NCBI GenBank assembly: GCA_030141605.1
Contig: JAQGDQ010000471.1
Coordinates: 62,001-126,000, forward strand
From: Tubiluchus corallicola
Lineage: Eukaryota; Priapulida; Priapulimorpha; Priapulimorphida; Tubiluchidae
Direction of reading: 5' to 3'
Length of the DNA stretch: 64,000 nt
Shown: one piece after another, positions 11,131-23,700 of the stretch
How positions within the stretch are numbered: position 1 is the stretch's first letter
Layout of the letters: every line of letters starts with the position of its first letter
Made by a program: the position numbers and the translations under genes
The notes under the pieces: model-generated
What the model saw: only the letters and a program-made list of their open reading frames with translations
What the model was told of the DNA's origin: nothing
Databases searched by the model: none

Positions 11131-12880
11131 GGCATCATTGGTGCTTACGCTTTAGCCGGAGACGTACAAGAGGAAATGAAAGAGTTTCGCGACCGAATCA
11201 CAAAACTGTCTGTGATCGTACATGAAGACTTGCAGACGAAGAAATACGATGAAATACCACAGTTTGCCAACGACATGGAAGAATTTCTGAAAAAGTGTTT
11301 CGCCGTCGTACTGGAGTGCATGCTAAAGTCAACTTCTAGCAAAAGAGAAAAACTATGAAACATAGTGATGGCTCATAGTCATAAGGAAGAAATCTCCAGA
11401 CTTTACGACGAACTGGAGAGACTACAGCAGGATTATGGCTTTGCGCAGCAAGTGTCAATGACTAGGCCTTTAGCCAATCTGCTAGAAGCTCAAGAATGAC
11501 AAAGGAGGACTGGTCTTGTCGAAACGTTGAGACAATATCACGTAGGTTTTCTTAGATACTACAACGATGATACGGCTGATTACGAGGAACAAACAGATAT
11601 GTTATCCAAACTTCACACGTGGTATAACAGAGAGGAAAGCTCCTGTGAAACTGGACGAGTTTTCCTGTTATCTGCTGAACAAGGATCTGGCAAGACCATG
11701 CTGGCTGCAGCGACCTGTAGACATTTCCGCTCAAAGATTCTCCACGCTTTCTTCTTCGAGTATGCTGATGTCCGACGTAGCAGCTTAAAATCCATGATAC
11801 TCAGCGTGGCATTTCAGCTGTACCAAATGTTTGAAGAAAAATACATAAGTCTCCTTCCTGGAAATTGTCTAGATAACGCGGAAACGATTAGTTTTGAATT
11901 TCTGCGAGACAATCTCGTGAGCAACCATCTAGAGGATTTGAACAAGTTGTCTGATAAAAACATGTTGCTTGTGTTAGACGGTGCCGATGAGTGTGACTTT
12001 GAGGATCACAGACAACTGTCAAATTTCATCAAAACGTTTAATGAAAAAGCACCAATTTGGTTGTACCTCTTTGTGACAACCAGACCTATTCCCACACATG
12101 TCGACCACTTTAAAATCCCCGGTGGTGGGTACAATATAACAGAAGGTATTGTGGGAAATGGGGAAACCTTAAAGAAATATGTAAATCGAGAATTATCAAA
12201 ACTGGGAGAAACAAACGATGGAACAAAAGAAGTTGCTGAAGTGTTATGTAATAATAATGTCAACTTTCGGTACGCTCAGTGTGTCCTGAACGAGGTGCAC
12301 AAACAACACAAGAATGAGAAGGTGACCGTATCGCATATAGAATCCGTGACAAAAAACCTGCCTTCTCTTTCCGAATTTTATGGGGCTGATTTTCAAATGT
12401 TAAAAGATAAAGTGAACGACGTTACCAAATTCAGGAAATTATTAGCTATTCTTGTTGCAGCCCGGGAACCTCTGAATCTGTCCTTCTTCAATTACTACAT
12501 CGGCACGTTGAATTTAGCCGAAGAGACAGAAGAACTGTTCTCCATCATTGCCCGACATGTTACTGTTAAATATGATGAAATTCAATTCAATCACAAATCT
12601 GTTCGGGAATGGTTGATTGAATTTCACAACCAAAATTCCATGAACATAGTGAAAGATGGTCATTTGGAATTTAGTAAACTATGCGTAACCGTTCTCGATG
12701 CTTTGCTCCGTGACACTCATGTGGCATGTCCTGCAGTTCTTGACTATGCCATAAACCATGTCATTTATCATTACGTTGAGGTGGATGGGTTCCAGAAAAA
12801 TTTGAGAGAAGTACTTTGCAGTCTAAAGTACATTGAGAGAAAGCTGCAGGTACCGCGTCCCAATATGGCGGCACTCTCTT
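11131..12880 (+). pseudogene. Exon part: helical domain end and NACHT NTPase with winged helix
   Basis: Opens after TTCTTTTTAG at 11130. The first 75 codons finish the helical domain; a TGA at 11356 and another at 11497 interrupt, in the same frame, a coiled-coil-like stretch (SHKEEISRLYDELERLQQDY). From 11527 the frame is open: Walker A EQGSGKTM (about residue 56), Walker B LLVLDGADECD (about 145), a sensor-like LFVTTRP (about 177), and a winged-helix segment with AAREPLNLS and the family-typical FNHKSVREWL (about residues 315-365). These motifs define a NACHT/STAND ATPase of the NWD type. The frame ends at TGA 12880, but the reading continues one base out of register, so the stop reflects a single-base loss at about 12840. 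Confidence 0.8.
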
Positions 12881-14927
12881 GAAAGATTACTACCATGAGC
12901 ATGTGTCTGAAGCTACGAAGACAAAGGTGAGTTTACAATGTTACTTGAAGCACCAGAAGGATAGGCAATTGATACAAGCTTACAGAAAGTTTATAGCCAC
13001 AAATGCTGCACCAATTCAGCAGTGTCCACATCTTGTTTATCAATATGCCGCAAATTATCCTGTCGAAGTAGACGATCTCTCGAAACAGGCCAAGCAATGG
13101 ATAGAAAATAACCAGGTTTGGACTCAGGTGCTGTGTGATCCTCAAACACTGCCAATCTTACAGACGTCATTGCCTGACTATGTTTGGGCAATGGATGTGA
13201 GTTCGCAAAAGAAGCTTTTAGTTTGTCTGACATCAGATGTGAATGACGGTGGTGCCAAGTTACATGTACTTGATCTAGAGGGTTTAACTATGACTCACAC
13301 TCTTGATCTTGATAACTACCTACAAGCACCAGTCACGAAGTGGAAGTATTTCAAATATTTTAGTCACTGCAAAGTCTTTCTTAGACACGAGGAACCATTT
13401 GTAGTTTTCGGATCTCGTAGACATTTAGCTCACATTCATCAAAATCAACTTTTGATTGAAGAGTCGAATCTTCACTCACACGGTGATACCAATGAACTTG
13501 TTACATGCTGTGATGTTATTGCTAATCTAGTTGTGTTTGGACTAACTGAACTGAACAGAAACGTGGATACTGCGCCTACAGATGTGGGGGAAGATGCCAA
13601 GTCTTACTTTGTTGTGCAGGACATTCAAAGTGGGAATGTCTTGCAAACATTCAACCATCAAAGTGGAATGGCTAGTTGTTGTAAATTCAGTGAAAATGGA
13701 AGGTCAATTTTGAGTTACAGCCAAGGTGACGATGTCATTAAAACTTGGGACGTAGATCATGGTGAACAAGAGAAAGCAACAGCACAATTCAAGAAATCGA
13801 ATTGTATAAAATTTGATATCTTAGATGATCAAAGTGTGGTATATCAGCGTATCGATAAAAAGCGTAATACTAAGCTATTCATAGTGAAAGATGGTTCTGA
13901 GAAGGAAATTAGAAATGACGGACAATACGATACGAACCAGCTTATTGGTTTAACTTATATTCCTTCCCTAGGGCGTGTAGCAGTGTTAGAGCCTGGTGAT
14001 GATAGATGGGAGACCAGGTCAGTCAAAGTTTCTCTGGTCAATCCTTGGTCAACTGATCTTCAACATACTGAATGCGTTCTGGATGACACTAACCAACATT
14101 ACACGGCTTATTTAGGAGGTGCTCTGTGCATCACTCATACAAAGAATTCTGACTCTGTCACTTGTCTAATCTATGGTGTGGGAAGGAACATTAGTGCTTA
14201 TGCACTAGGTGACGGTGCTGTCACATCAACAGAGACAGGCAAATCGTGTAAAAAAGACAAATTTTACAATTGTGTATTCACACACGATTCTCACGCTTTG
14301 ATTTTGCAGACGATCGACAAATCGCAGTGCAAGATGCAACTAGAATTGATTGATGCTGCAAGCGGAAAGAGCCAGCGGTCATCTGAACTGGTCGACACCG
14401 TAGAAATGTCCGATGCAAACTTCAACGTTTTTACCTTGCCTCCTGTTGTATCCTCTGATGACACGAAGGTGCTAGCCGATTCCGGACGAACAAAAATTAA
14501 AGTTGGCCGCAGCAAGTTATATGTGTGGTTCGTAAAAGAGAACAAAGTAGTAAAATTGAATAATCTTAGTATAGAAGATGGTAATCACCATGCAAAGAGT
14601 TTCTGTTTCTCGCCAGATGGCAGCACCATACTGGTATCCTACAGACAGTTTGACATGGACAGTGTCGACGTATTCAATGCTGAATCTGCCGAGTTTGTAA
14701 AGACGTACAACGGTAGAGGAACGTTCACACTCTACACTGAAGACAGTGGTAAGCAGATTGCTACTTATGATGATAAAGGCAAGTTGTCTTTATGGAACTG
14801 GGACACAGGGTCGCTCGTAGAAAGCGCACCTAGTGTCGAAGTGGTTAAGCGAGGAGTTCCAAACAGGGACAAGATTCAGATGCCGAGTGTTGTCCATCGT
14901 GGGGCAGGAAAAGTTGCTTTGTTGCAG
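12837..14927 (+). pseudogene. Exon part: helical linker and WD40-like repeats
   Basis: From about 12843 the other frame reads AAGTASQYGGTLLKDYYHEH, the usual linker after the winged helix in NWD proteins, and stays open to the donor CAG|gtaaaa at 14928. A helical linker of roughly 100 residues is followed by degenerate WD40 blades, for example CKFSENGRSILSYSQGDDVI..TWD, FCFSPDGSTILVSY and a WNWDTG ending. WD40 propellers in NLR-like proteins bind ligand or cytochrome c and hold the NTPase inactive. The reading has no native ATG at its start; it is a continuation of the NACHT frame after the 1-nt shift. Confidence 0.75.
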
Positions 14928-15581
14928 GTAAAAAACTCAGTTTTGCGGTGTAATTGACTTGCCCATATATTGTAGTGTCACATTAGTATGAAGTTCACCA
15001 CGTTTTGGACTGTTTAATGTTTGCACCTGATGTTATCCTTATGGCTTCCTGAATGCTTTCTCAGAAACGTAGCATTACATTACGATTACAAACTAAGATA
15101 GACAAAATTAATTTGGAACAAGAAAGACGGACAAACAATACAGAAAATCGGTAAAGTGTACAAATTAACAAATGACTAAGAAATGACAAATTATAGATTA
15201 AATAAGTGAACAAACAGCCAAAAGACCGGCCAATTGACATTGAACACGGTAAATGAATAAGAAAATGAGAAAGAAATGAAAAGAAGGTAAGAAGGAGTGA
15301 ACAGACGAATGAGGAAGCGAATGGACAGACAAACAGATGAACGACTAACAAGGAATGTTTACATTTGAGAGATATGTAGTGAGTGAGTGAATAATGAATA
15401 ATGAGCGAACGATTAAATGACTAGAAGAGAATCAGTCTGTGACACAATCTGAGCAGGTAGATAAAGCTAGGTGGTCGAGCAAGTATGTGCTGGAGAGAGT
15501 GAATGAATAACAGAGTGCTGAAAAAGTGGTGCTTTAAAAGCTAACCTGCATGAAAATATCATTATTTTATTATGATTGCAG

Positions 15582-16091
15582 GTTGATCGTAGACATATTC
15601 GCATGTTGCTGTTCGAAATCTGTAAGCAGACAGTTCAGGAACTACTCGGAGAGGAGGTAGAGGACCCCGATGTCGAGTACCTCTACCCCTACAAGTACGT
15701 TCTCTCTTTCTCGGCAGATAGAGACGGTTCCTTGCTCGCTACGAGCCTAGTAACTAGTAGCGTCACCTTGTGGAACACTCGCACACTAGCGAATCGCGTT
15801 ATTTTCAACACCAATGTTCAGATTTTGTCAACAGGAGCATGGGTGACAACAACACACTTACTATTGCTACAGGACGCTCAGAATGACTCCAGGTTTCAGA
15901 TAATACAACTCAAAGAGGGTGTGATAGAGAATTACGTCACGGTGACACGTGACGCTAGCGCCATCTTGTCAGACGATAAAAAGACTCTAGCTGCGGTGAA
16001 AAGGAATGTGGGACTTGCGCTGTACAGAAGTCATGGTTATGAAACAAAAATTTTCGCTCCCACATCTCAACACATTTTTTCATTGAAATGA
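15582..16091 (+). CDS. Terminal exon of the NACHT-WD40 gene (last WD40 blades)
   Basis: Acceptor TTATGATTGCAG ends at 15581 and continues the previous exon in phase 0. It encodes 169 residues up to TGA 16089-16091. After a 35-residue linker comes a WD40 blade (LSFSADRDGSLLATSL then VTLWNTRTLANRVIF) and a second, weaker one. No disruption is present in this exon. The 654-bp intron before it is AT-rich and holds no gene. Confidence 0.75.
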   Translation, partial: VDRRHIRMLLFEICKQTVQELLGEEVEDPDVEYLYPYKYVLSFSADRDGSLLATSLVTSSVTLWNTRTLANRVIFNTNVQILSTGAWVTTTHLLLLQDAQNDSRFQIIQLKEGVIENYVTVTRDASAILSDDKKTLAAVKRNVGLALYRSHGYETKIFAPTSQHIFSLK

Positions 16092-16577
16092 GACTATAAC
16101 TACTTCTAGGCTTAAGTCTAGGCATAAGTCTGGGTTTAAAAATGGCTGTCAAAGCAGCTCACAGTACAATTCGTAGTGTAGCCTACATGCCTGACTGAAG
16201 CAGTCGATTCGGTCCATGATTATCACGTTCCTCCAAACGGCGCAAAAATAAAATTAGGCGAAGAAATTTATCCTTGCAGTTTTAGGGAAAACGACATTTT
16301 TAAATTTAAATTGATCAAAATAATCAAAGATTTAGGGGATTTTGGTTTGATTATTACTATGTGCTAATCTAGCTGTTAGTAAAGGTAAAATCGTAAATAA
16401 AAACATCAGAACGTGGTACTTTTAGCCTACCACTGGCAAAACGCACAGGTAGAAATGAATCCAAGCTTTCGGTCACCTGCAAAGAAATGCAGCAGACACA
16501 AGCTGAATGTTTAGTTGTCCATTAACAGTCCATAGCTGGGTTAGCTGCATCATCCCACTTTTTTAACACAAACGAAC
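16092..16577. other. 3' flank of the NACHT-WD40 gene, nothing else seen
   Basis: Begins with short direct repeats (GGCTTAAGTCTAGGCATAAG) and has an AATAAA-like signal near 16246. No other gene seen. Confidence 0.4.
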
Positions 16578-16893
16578 TGCTGACGGTACCTTGCTGACAT
16601 GTGGTAAAACTATCCATGTTGGTTCGGTACCAGCAGATGCGGAGGCCAAGCAGTCTTTCTGAAATCCATCCACGAAACAACAGAATGATGTGTGAGAAAA
16701 ACGATACCTTTATTACCTGAAGTAGAATGAAAAACAATGATGAAATGGAGTTTACGCTGTCGCGAAGCTACTCTAATTGGACCAGTACAAGAGCAGAGAC
16801 GACCGCTTTTATAATGTATATATGTATATATATATAGTGTACTAAACACCCCTTTCACGCAAAATGTAAGTTTCTGCTGAAGCCAAGTTATAC
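16578..16893 (-). mobile_element. LTR-like terminal repeat, inverted relative to the copy at 21.5 kb
   Basis: About 315 bp nearly identical to the reverse complement of 21501-21830. Read on the minus strand it has a TATA-like run, the block TTATAAAAGCGGTCGTCTC, the polyadenylation-type GGTAATAAAGGTATCG and an end TGTTGTTTCGTGGATGG. Promoter, polyadenylation signal and a sharp edge in this order suggest a solo LTR or a similar retroelement terminus. No coding region accompanies it. Confidence 0.5.
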
Positions 16894-18590
16894 ATCTGGC
16901 CTGTATAAAAGCGGTCGTATATATCCAGTCGGCGCAGTTAATAGACTCTGTCAATAGTCTTAATTGACTCAAAAACACTAGGAACGGGCGGCTCCTATTC
17001 AAATGTATGTAAAACTGTCGGGAATTATCTCAAATAATTGACTCAATATTTTTACTTCATGCACTTAAAATAAGATACTTGTGTGTACCCAAAGAGTTTT
17101 GACTGTTTTTGTGACATATTTACACCGCTTTTGTGCACTATAATATATGTAGAAACAGTAATGTTCAGTACAGCATGTACAGTGCCTCCATCATATGCGC
17201 AATTGACGTCAAACATATTGGCTATCGCTCCGCTCCCGCTCCAGCTCCCGCTCCCGTAAGCACGCCCAGCACCATTCGGGATAACAGCTCACGCAAGACA
17301 ACAATTGTCTAAGCTAAACTAAACTAAACAACTGACAGTCACAACTAATGTCTAATCAGATGATAAACTTGACTGCTCTTTTTCATAAACACAAATTTGC
17401 AGAGGAGCAGCTATTTTAACAGGGAATTAACACTTCACAAAATGACTTTTCAATGTAAACAGAATTTAGAAACGAAGTTTCAAAGCACTACAAAAAAACA
17501 GAGACATAAATATAATAAAGAAACTAAGCCAGTTAGCCTTGCTTAACAATAAATGAGCAACAAAAATATTAAGTCTCTCTTGCCTTTTAACATACGAACA
17601 TCAAGCCTGCGATGTATTTTGCTATATTAACTGATCATGTGATCGTCTGCAAGATTTATTAAGGTTTTGTATTTTTCCGTTTGTCAGGCTACGGAAATGA
17701 AATAAATTTGAGTGTTCCATTCCATATACGACCTTTGTTTTGAATGCCCGAGTCACATAAGTCCCAATGGTATCTTTGACCTTGTTTATAACCAGAAAAA
17801 TAGCGTAAAATTAGTTAATGTTACAATGATAGTATAAATTTGAATTAATTTTGATTGTAAAGATCTCATTGAGGTTTATAAAAACTGGCCAGAAAAGCAA
17901 ACATTTTGTTTTGTCTTTATTTAAAGTTAATCAAACAGTTGTTTTTATCTAACTTGCAAAGCCATAGACTAAACTAAACTAAGCTGCGTGCTTTCTTCGT
18001 TGCAAAATGGTTTAATCAGCAACTCATAGGCGTTAAACGCTCTACATTTCTTCCTATAAACGAAACTAGACTATATATTTTGACTAATTCACTTGCGATT
18101 TCAATTGACAATGTTAAAATCTAGAACCAGGCCAATATTTCTCCCGTTAACTAATGAAAAGTTGAGCATTTTTCATAACAGTGTTAGACGGAGCTGTCGC
18201 TAAATGTCCCGAGCGTACCTGCAGCAGGGGTGTGTGAAATAACTTGCATGCTGATTTGGCAGCCAACGAAAATGATTAACATTTTGTTAGACGTCAATTA
18301 TGTTAGCATAGCGGTTTTGCTTTGAATCTGCCACCCCCTTCTCCGCTATTGTTGTTATCTATTAAGTAAATCTATTAAGCGATGCCCATCTTGTTCAAAT
18401 GTTTACTGTCTCCTTGCTCGAATCAGCTCAGTCATAGTTACCATAGTTTACATAATGGTACCAGTGCATCATAAACAAGTAAAACATAATTAATGTAGAA
18501 AGCGAATAAATTTGGTCACTTTCGATGACATGTGGTCAGTGTTTGGTCAGCTAATCGGCAGCGACGTGTTGCACCTGCGACCGGTGCCAC
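16894..18590. other. No gene seen; GC-rich CGCTCC patch near 17226-17260
   Basis: Mostly AT-rich. The patch near 17226-17260 repeats CGCTCCCGCTCC and is the only GC-rich interval. The first 50 bp are related in direct orientation to the sequence at 21320. Confidence 0.4.
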
Positions 18591-18599
18591 GAGGCTTTC

Positions 18600-18709
18600 T
18601 GTTTCGTTTACTAGGCTTTGCCTTATCTTATTTGAGTTCAGCTGCTCTTGTATATTAGATAACACAGAGAAACAAAGAAACGTGGTAGAGTGATTTCTAC
18701 GCCCAACAG
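18600..18709 (+). promoter_or_regulatory. Possible 5' UTR exon of the 146-residue protein gene
   Basis: Sequence ending GCCCAACAG|gtatgg at 18709 is a good donor without an open frame. It could feed the acceptor TTACTATTTCAG at about 19791, just before the first coding exon. No clear TATA box is visible. This rests on splice signals alone. Confidence 0.25.
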
Positions 18710-20780
18710 GTATGGCCAGTTTTTTCGTACTCCTTGAACATCATATTTTTGCCATGTGTAAACGTTCTTTATAATTATGCAAGTTTATGTTAAGCAAAGT
18801 TTATGGTATTATTTAATTTTAGTGTTGTAAATGTAACAATTATTATTATACGTTTGTGCGTTTGTACAATCAGTGCATATCCTGCGTCTTCCAGTCAGTC
18901 ACCAGTTATCAACTTTTTTATTATGACGAAACATAATAAATTTCTGTGAGTATGAATTTTATGCGAGTATTGTAGTTGCTCAATTTTTGACTCAAGTGAC
19001 TCTTCATTAAAAAAAAGAAATAAAAAGACTTTCAAGTAATGATTTTTGCGTGCTTAACCATGGCTCGATACCATACATACGTCATTTTCTTCATGTTCTT
19101 CAGGAAGAAATTCACTCGTCAACAGGGCATTTTGTTGACGGAGCAAATAAGACAGATTAAATTCAAGTGGTTTGAATCTTTGTTTGATTTTACTTGCCTA
19201 ATTTCTCACTGTAATACTGAGAGTGACAAATTAGTTTCACTGAGTTGTACAGGCACAATCGAACATTTAAACAGTTTTTGAAATGGAAGAGAATTAGTCT
19301 GTTACGCACACCGGAAGCGGAAGTGCAGTGCTTTAAAACTTTCCGGGCTAATTTGATCAAATAGTTGTCAATTTTGACCAGTAGTGGGGCATGTGCCCCG
19401 TCAGTTTTACAGTAAAAAAATTCTGTGCTCGTCGAAGCACAGCAAACGTAGTTTTGCTAATCCCAGATCTTTGTTCTTTGTAAAATTTACACCAAGTTTT
19501 TCTTCATTTTTTATTTTGCACGCAGCAAAGGAATTGCAAGTTAAAATTCACATAAAGGAGTTTAGTTTCTGGGTTAAGCGTATGTAGGCCTACATGTAAG
19601 CGAAATATGCGGCCACAAAATGTGCGAATCATGCGAACGGCTCAGCTAGTACGGTTCGACCGGCAACAGTAATCTGACGTTTCATGTAACAAGGTAGAAC
19701 TGTTCTTGATGTAGTTGCACTGTTCGAATGCATTGCGCAGTGAATTCGCCCTTACTATTAATTACAATTTTACTATTTCAGATTGTACGTCTGTGTACGT
19801 TGTGATGTTAAAAAGATGGCTTCCGTGCCCGTGGTGAGCAGACTTATTGATTTTTTTCTCTAGAAAACCTGTACTGAATTATAATAACTGAATTATAATA
19901 AGAACAAATTCCTACACTAAAGAGTTACCCAAGCAAAATAGTTAAGTCCCCACGCGTTAATGAACAACCTTGTAAGTCCATATTTGAGCAGAATCGAGTT
20001 AATAGTGTGCTACGTTCTTGAAAAATCTCTAACAACATAATTATATAGCTTATAACGTTTAATTTGAAAACAAAAATTGCCTTCATATCATTTTGTCGAA
20101 TTTTTCCGTGCGACGTTAACGCCATATCCTTCTAGTTAGCTTCTTTAAGTCGATTAGAAAATCTAATTTGGCTAATAAACAAAGGTGTAAGATTTAGGAA
20201 GTTAATTAGTCAGCTTGCGTGGTGATCCTCTATAAGTGTAACTATGAAAATATAACTACAGTAATAAAACGACATTTCTGAACAATCTATAACTGCAGTG
20301 TGTGAATACATCAATCCACAGGTAACGGTTTAACAGGTAAGAGAGCTGGTCACGTGACTAGCCTAAAGGGAAACCAGATTATAACAGAAAAGAGGGCCTA
20401 TCTTAAATCAGCGCAGTTAGAATTAGGGCATTCTTAGTACCAGGATAAATCTTACAACAAATTATGCAGTGATGCTTATTAACTGAATTATAGACAAATT
20501 AAAAAAAACAGCAAATCCATGTTTTGCTGAAATTTTCAGACAAAAGTAATGAGTCTATCGAACATTGTAAAACAGTACCTAAATAAGCAAGTAGTCAACC
20601 CTTTACTGGCGTCGGAGTAATATGTAACCCATGAAACAGAAATCTGTACCTTATTTCATTTTAACTGTAAGCTAGAAAAATGTTGTTTAAATTTGCTTTT
20701 AAATACCGCGTCATTATTCCTTTATTATGAAATAAGTTAACGTGTTGCCTTTTGAAATTGTGACAGCACAGATATTAAGG
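18710..20780. other. Start of first intron and flank; nothing beyond exon 1
   Basis: Apart from the 18-bp coding exon at 19816 only short unsupported frames occur (for example 19384-19587). Confidence 0.4.
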
Positions 20781-23700
20781 CAGGGGTGTGCAAATTATCT
20801 GACTAGCAGGGCCACATTAAACTTTCCCGCAATTCCTGCGAGCCACAGGCAGTTTGATCAAGGAACCAAGTACAGAAAGGCCTAATAACGATATTTGTGC
20901 ATCCGACCTGCGTACATCATTACTACTACACTCAAGAAACTATTTTAGAAGTTACTAAAATTTATATTACAAACCATATATTTCTACTTTCAGGACAGAT
21001 AGTGGTAATTTCAATACAATGCATATTAGTAATGTGTATCACATAGTCTGTGTAGTACAGTGTTATTAAGCTACAACCGTCTTGTAAGGGTTAATGGCAT
21101 CCGATCTAGTAGAAAAAACTACCCGCACTATCTTTCAGATCGTGGCATGGACTTCAGCTGGATATACTCAATTAATCGCCCGGGCCGCACTTTCATTAGG
21201 TTGACAAATCTCTTCGCGGGCCGCACAAATTCTCTCGGCGGGCTGCAATTTGCACACACCCTGTATTAAGGCAACTCAAAACCCGTTCACGCTACCACGC
21301 TACATGTAAGTCACTTTCTGTTGAAGCCAAGTTATGCATCTGGCCTGTATAAAATCGGTCTTCTCTGCTCTTTTACTGGTCTAGTTACTGAAATCCACGA
21401 CCGTGTAAACTGTATTTCATCATTATTTTTGAATCTACTTCATGTAATTTGCTAATAAAGGTATCGTTTTTCTACACATCAATCTGTTGTTTCTTGGATA
21501 GATAACTTGGCTTCAGCAGAAACTTACATTTTGCGTGAAAGGGGTGTTTAGTACACTATATTACATTTATACATATATATATATACATTATAAAAGCGGT
21601 CGTCTCTTCTCTTGTACTGGTCCAATTAGAGTAGCTTCACGACAGCGTAAACTCCATTTCATCATTGTTTTTCATTCTACTTCAGGTAATTTGGCAATAA
21701 AGGTATCGTTTTTCTCACACATCATTCTGTTGTTTCGTGGATGGATTTCAGAAAGACTGCTTGGCCCTCCGTATCTGCTGGTACCGAACCAACCTGGGTA
21801 GTTTTAGCACATGTTGGCGAGGTACCGTCTGCAGTCAGGTTAAATAAGTTACAGTTAATGACAGTAATTTTGCCGGTAGCACGAACAATAGTGCAGCGGT
21901 TGATGACAAAATACAGAGGAACTGTTTAGTTTGTAGTAAACGTGCGCAGATGATGCCTAGACCTTTATTTTCGTTTCATGTGCGGTTTCACCAAAATCCC
22001 TCAGAGGCACTTGGGCAGATCCGGCCACTAATTAAATTTTTAAATTTTAAATTTTTTTAATTAGACTAACGTGTACTAACATGTTGTTGTTGTTGTTCTT
22101 GCTGCTCGTATTTCTGTTGCTGCTGCACTTGCTGTTACAGCTCCTCCTCCTCCAGCTGCTGCTGTTGTTATTGCTGTTGTTGTTTTTATCGTTGTTGCTG
22201 TTGTTGTTGTCATTATTCTGGTGTTTTGCGCTATTATAGTTAAGTTTTTGTAACGGTGCACTTATATTTTTCAATTGTTTTTGTCAGGATCGTGAACCTA
22301 TTCATTTAATTAGGCTCAAAAGTGCACCTCACAAAAAAAATTGGTTTCTATTAACCATCAAATTAAGGATGTGTTGAGCCGAAACACGGATTTTTCTAAA
22401 GCACGTGTTATAGGTTCTGTGTTACCTAATGTGTACCATCGGTACTGTCGTGATTAATATTTAGGAAAAGTGATTGAACGACAATCTCAATTAATCTAAA
22501 TAAGCTAGGCATTAAATTTAATTGCTTTATTTAATCACAAATATATAACTCATGAAAAACTGTGCACAGATTATTAAAACAAAAACTGTACAAGTGTATA
22601 CGAGACTACAAGCATACCGTTTACCACGTCAGAGCTGCAGTCCTGGCGTTAACTGCGTCACCATTCCATTTCCATTCCATGAGCATGATTGTATCCTCCA
22701 TATTGTAAACGTAAACATCATTCCATTCCATTTCATGTCTTATTGATCTATACCATACCATCCGCGTTCGATCCCACCAAGTTCCGACAGCTGCTCGCAG
22801 CTCACCTCACGGATCGCCAGCTCTTCCTCTCACTGCTGTTACTGTAGTTTCCTCGTTACACGTCAGTCTAGCTTGCCTGACTCCCTCCACCAACTTGCTG
22901 GGAGTCTCACCAATGCAAGTCTAGATTAGGTTCCGTATTCCCATATTAACAAGCCGTTTCTACTCCGTTTATATCTTTTGAGGAAGTTTCATAATAGTGT
23001 AAATCAAGACATCTCAATTTATTTCGTTAAAGAAATGTTCAAACTGAGCAGTGTGGACAAACTTTAGACTTGTCTACCACGATATGCTTAAAAACCAAAC
23101 ATCAACTCTCTAGATAGAACGAAAAATTCACTTCTCCACGACCTGTAGGAATCACTTGTGTTTGTGCATTTTTAAAACAACCAATGATAGGAAAGTAGGC
23201 ATTAAACATAACTAGGTGACCTGTACTGATTTCACAACTGTACATAGGCAAAATTAATTGGCTTCATCTCTTAAAGAAGTTTTTTAGGCTCAAATAATCT
23301 CAAGACTATAGTGAGCAACATATGTAAAGCTTGGATAGTAGTATGTCCGATAGGGTACCAAAATGGTGTGCTATCGCAGTCTTATTAGCATGTCTTTTAT
23401 CTACATATATTAATTCAAGAGCAACAGCAACAACAGGTTTATTGCATCAACAACATTGACAGCAGCAACAGCTATAACCACAGTAATCACCATCTTCCAC
23501 CAATGCGACATCACCGCCAACACCATTGCCACCGCCATCGCCACCAGAAAATAACCCCACAACAACCTCTCTAACATTCTTTAATATTTCTCACCGTTGG
23601 TGTTTTTTATTTGTAGAGAATTTTCGGAAACGCTACTGTAGGTGGCGCCCAAATACCAGTGGCCTACATGTGCTATGCTGAGTCAAAAACTTTGGCGAAC

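Larger units (their letters stand above)
10148..16091 (+). pseudogene. NLR-like (STAND) NACHT-WD40 gene with helical-bundle N-terminus, disrupted
   Basis: Three exons are clear: 10148-10296, 11131-14927 and 15582-16091, all joined in phase 0. Domain order is a helical N-terminus resembling MLKL/HeLo-type bundles, a NACHT NTPase with winged helix, and a long WD40-like C-terminus. Proteins of this layout are intracellular sensors that oligomerise on ligand binding. The frame is interrupted four times: a 5-nt tandem duplication at about 10228-10240, TGA at 11356-11358, TGA at 11497-11499, and a 1-nt shift between 12837 and 12880. Both TGAs sit where Arg (CGA) would read well, as expected from CpG decay. 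The two large frames otherwise stay open over about 3.4 kb, so loss is recent, or some breaks are assembly errors. About 1,500 residues would be encoded without the breaks. Confidence 0.75.

Noticed and set aside
11356-11499. TGA read-through or selenocysteine in the NACHT gene
   Set aside because: The same gene also has a 5-nt duplication and a 1-nt shift, no SECIS-like element was noticed, and both TGAs fit simple CGA to TGA decay.
12837-12882. Programmed ribosomal frameshift between the NACHT and WD40 frames
   Set aside because: No slippery heptamer with downstream structure is evident, and other lesions in the gene make a plain indel or assembly error more likely. A 36-nt GT-AG intron here would not restore the frame.
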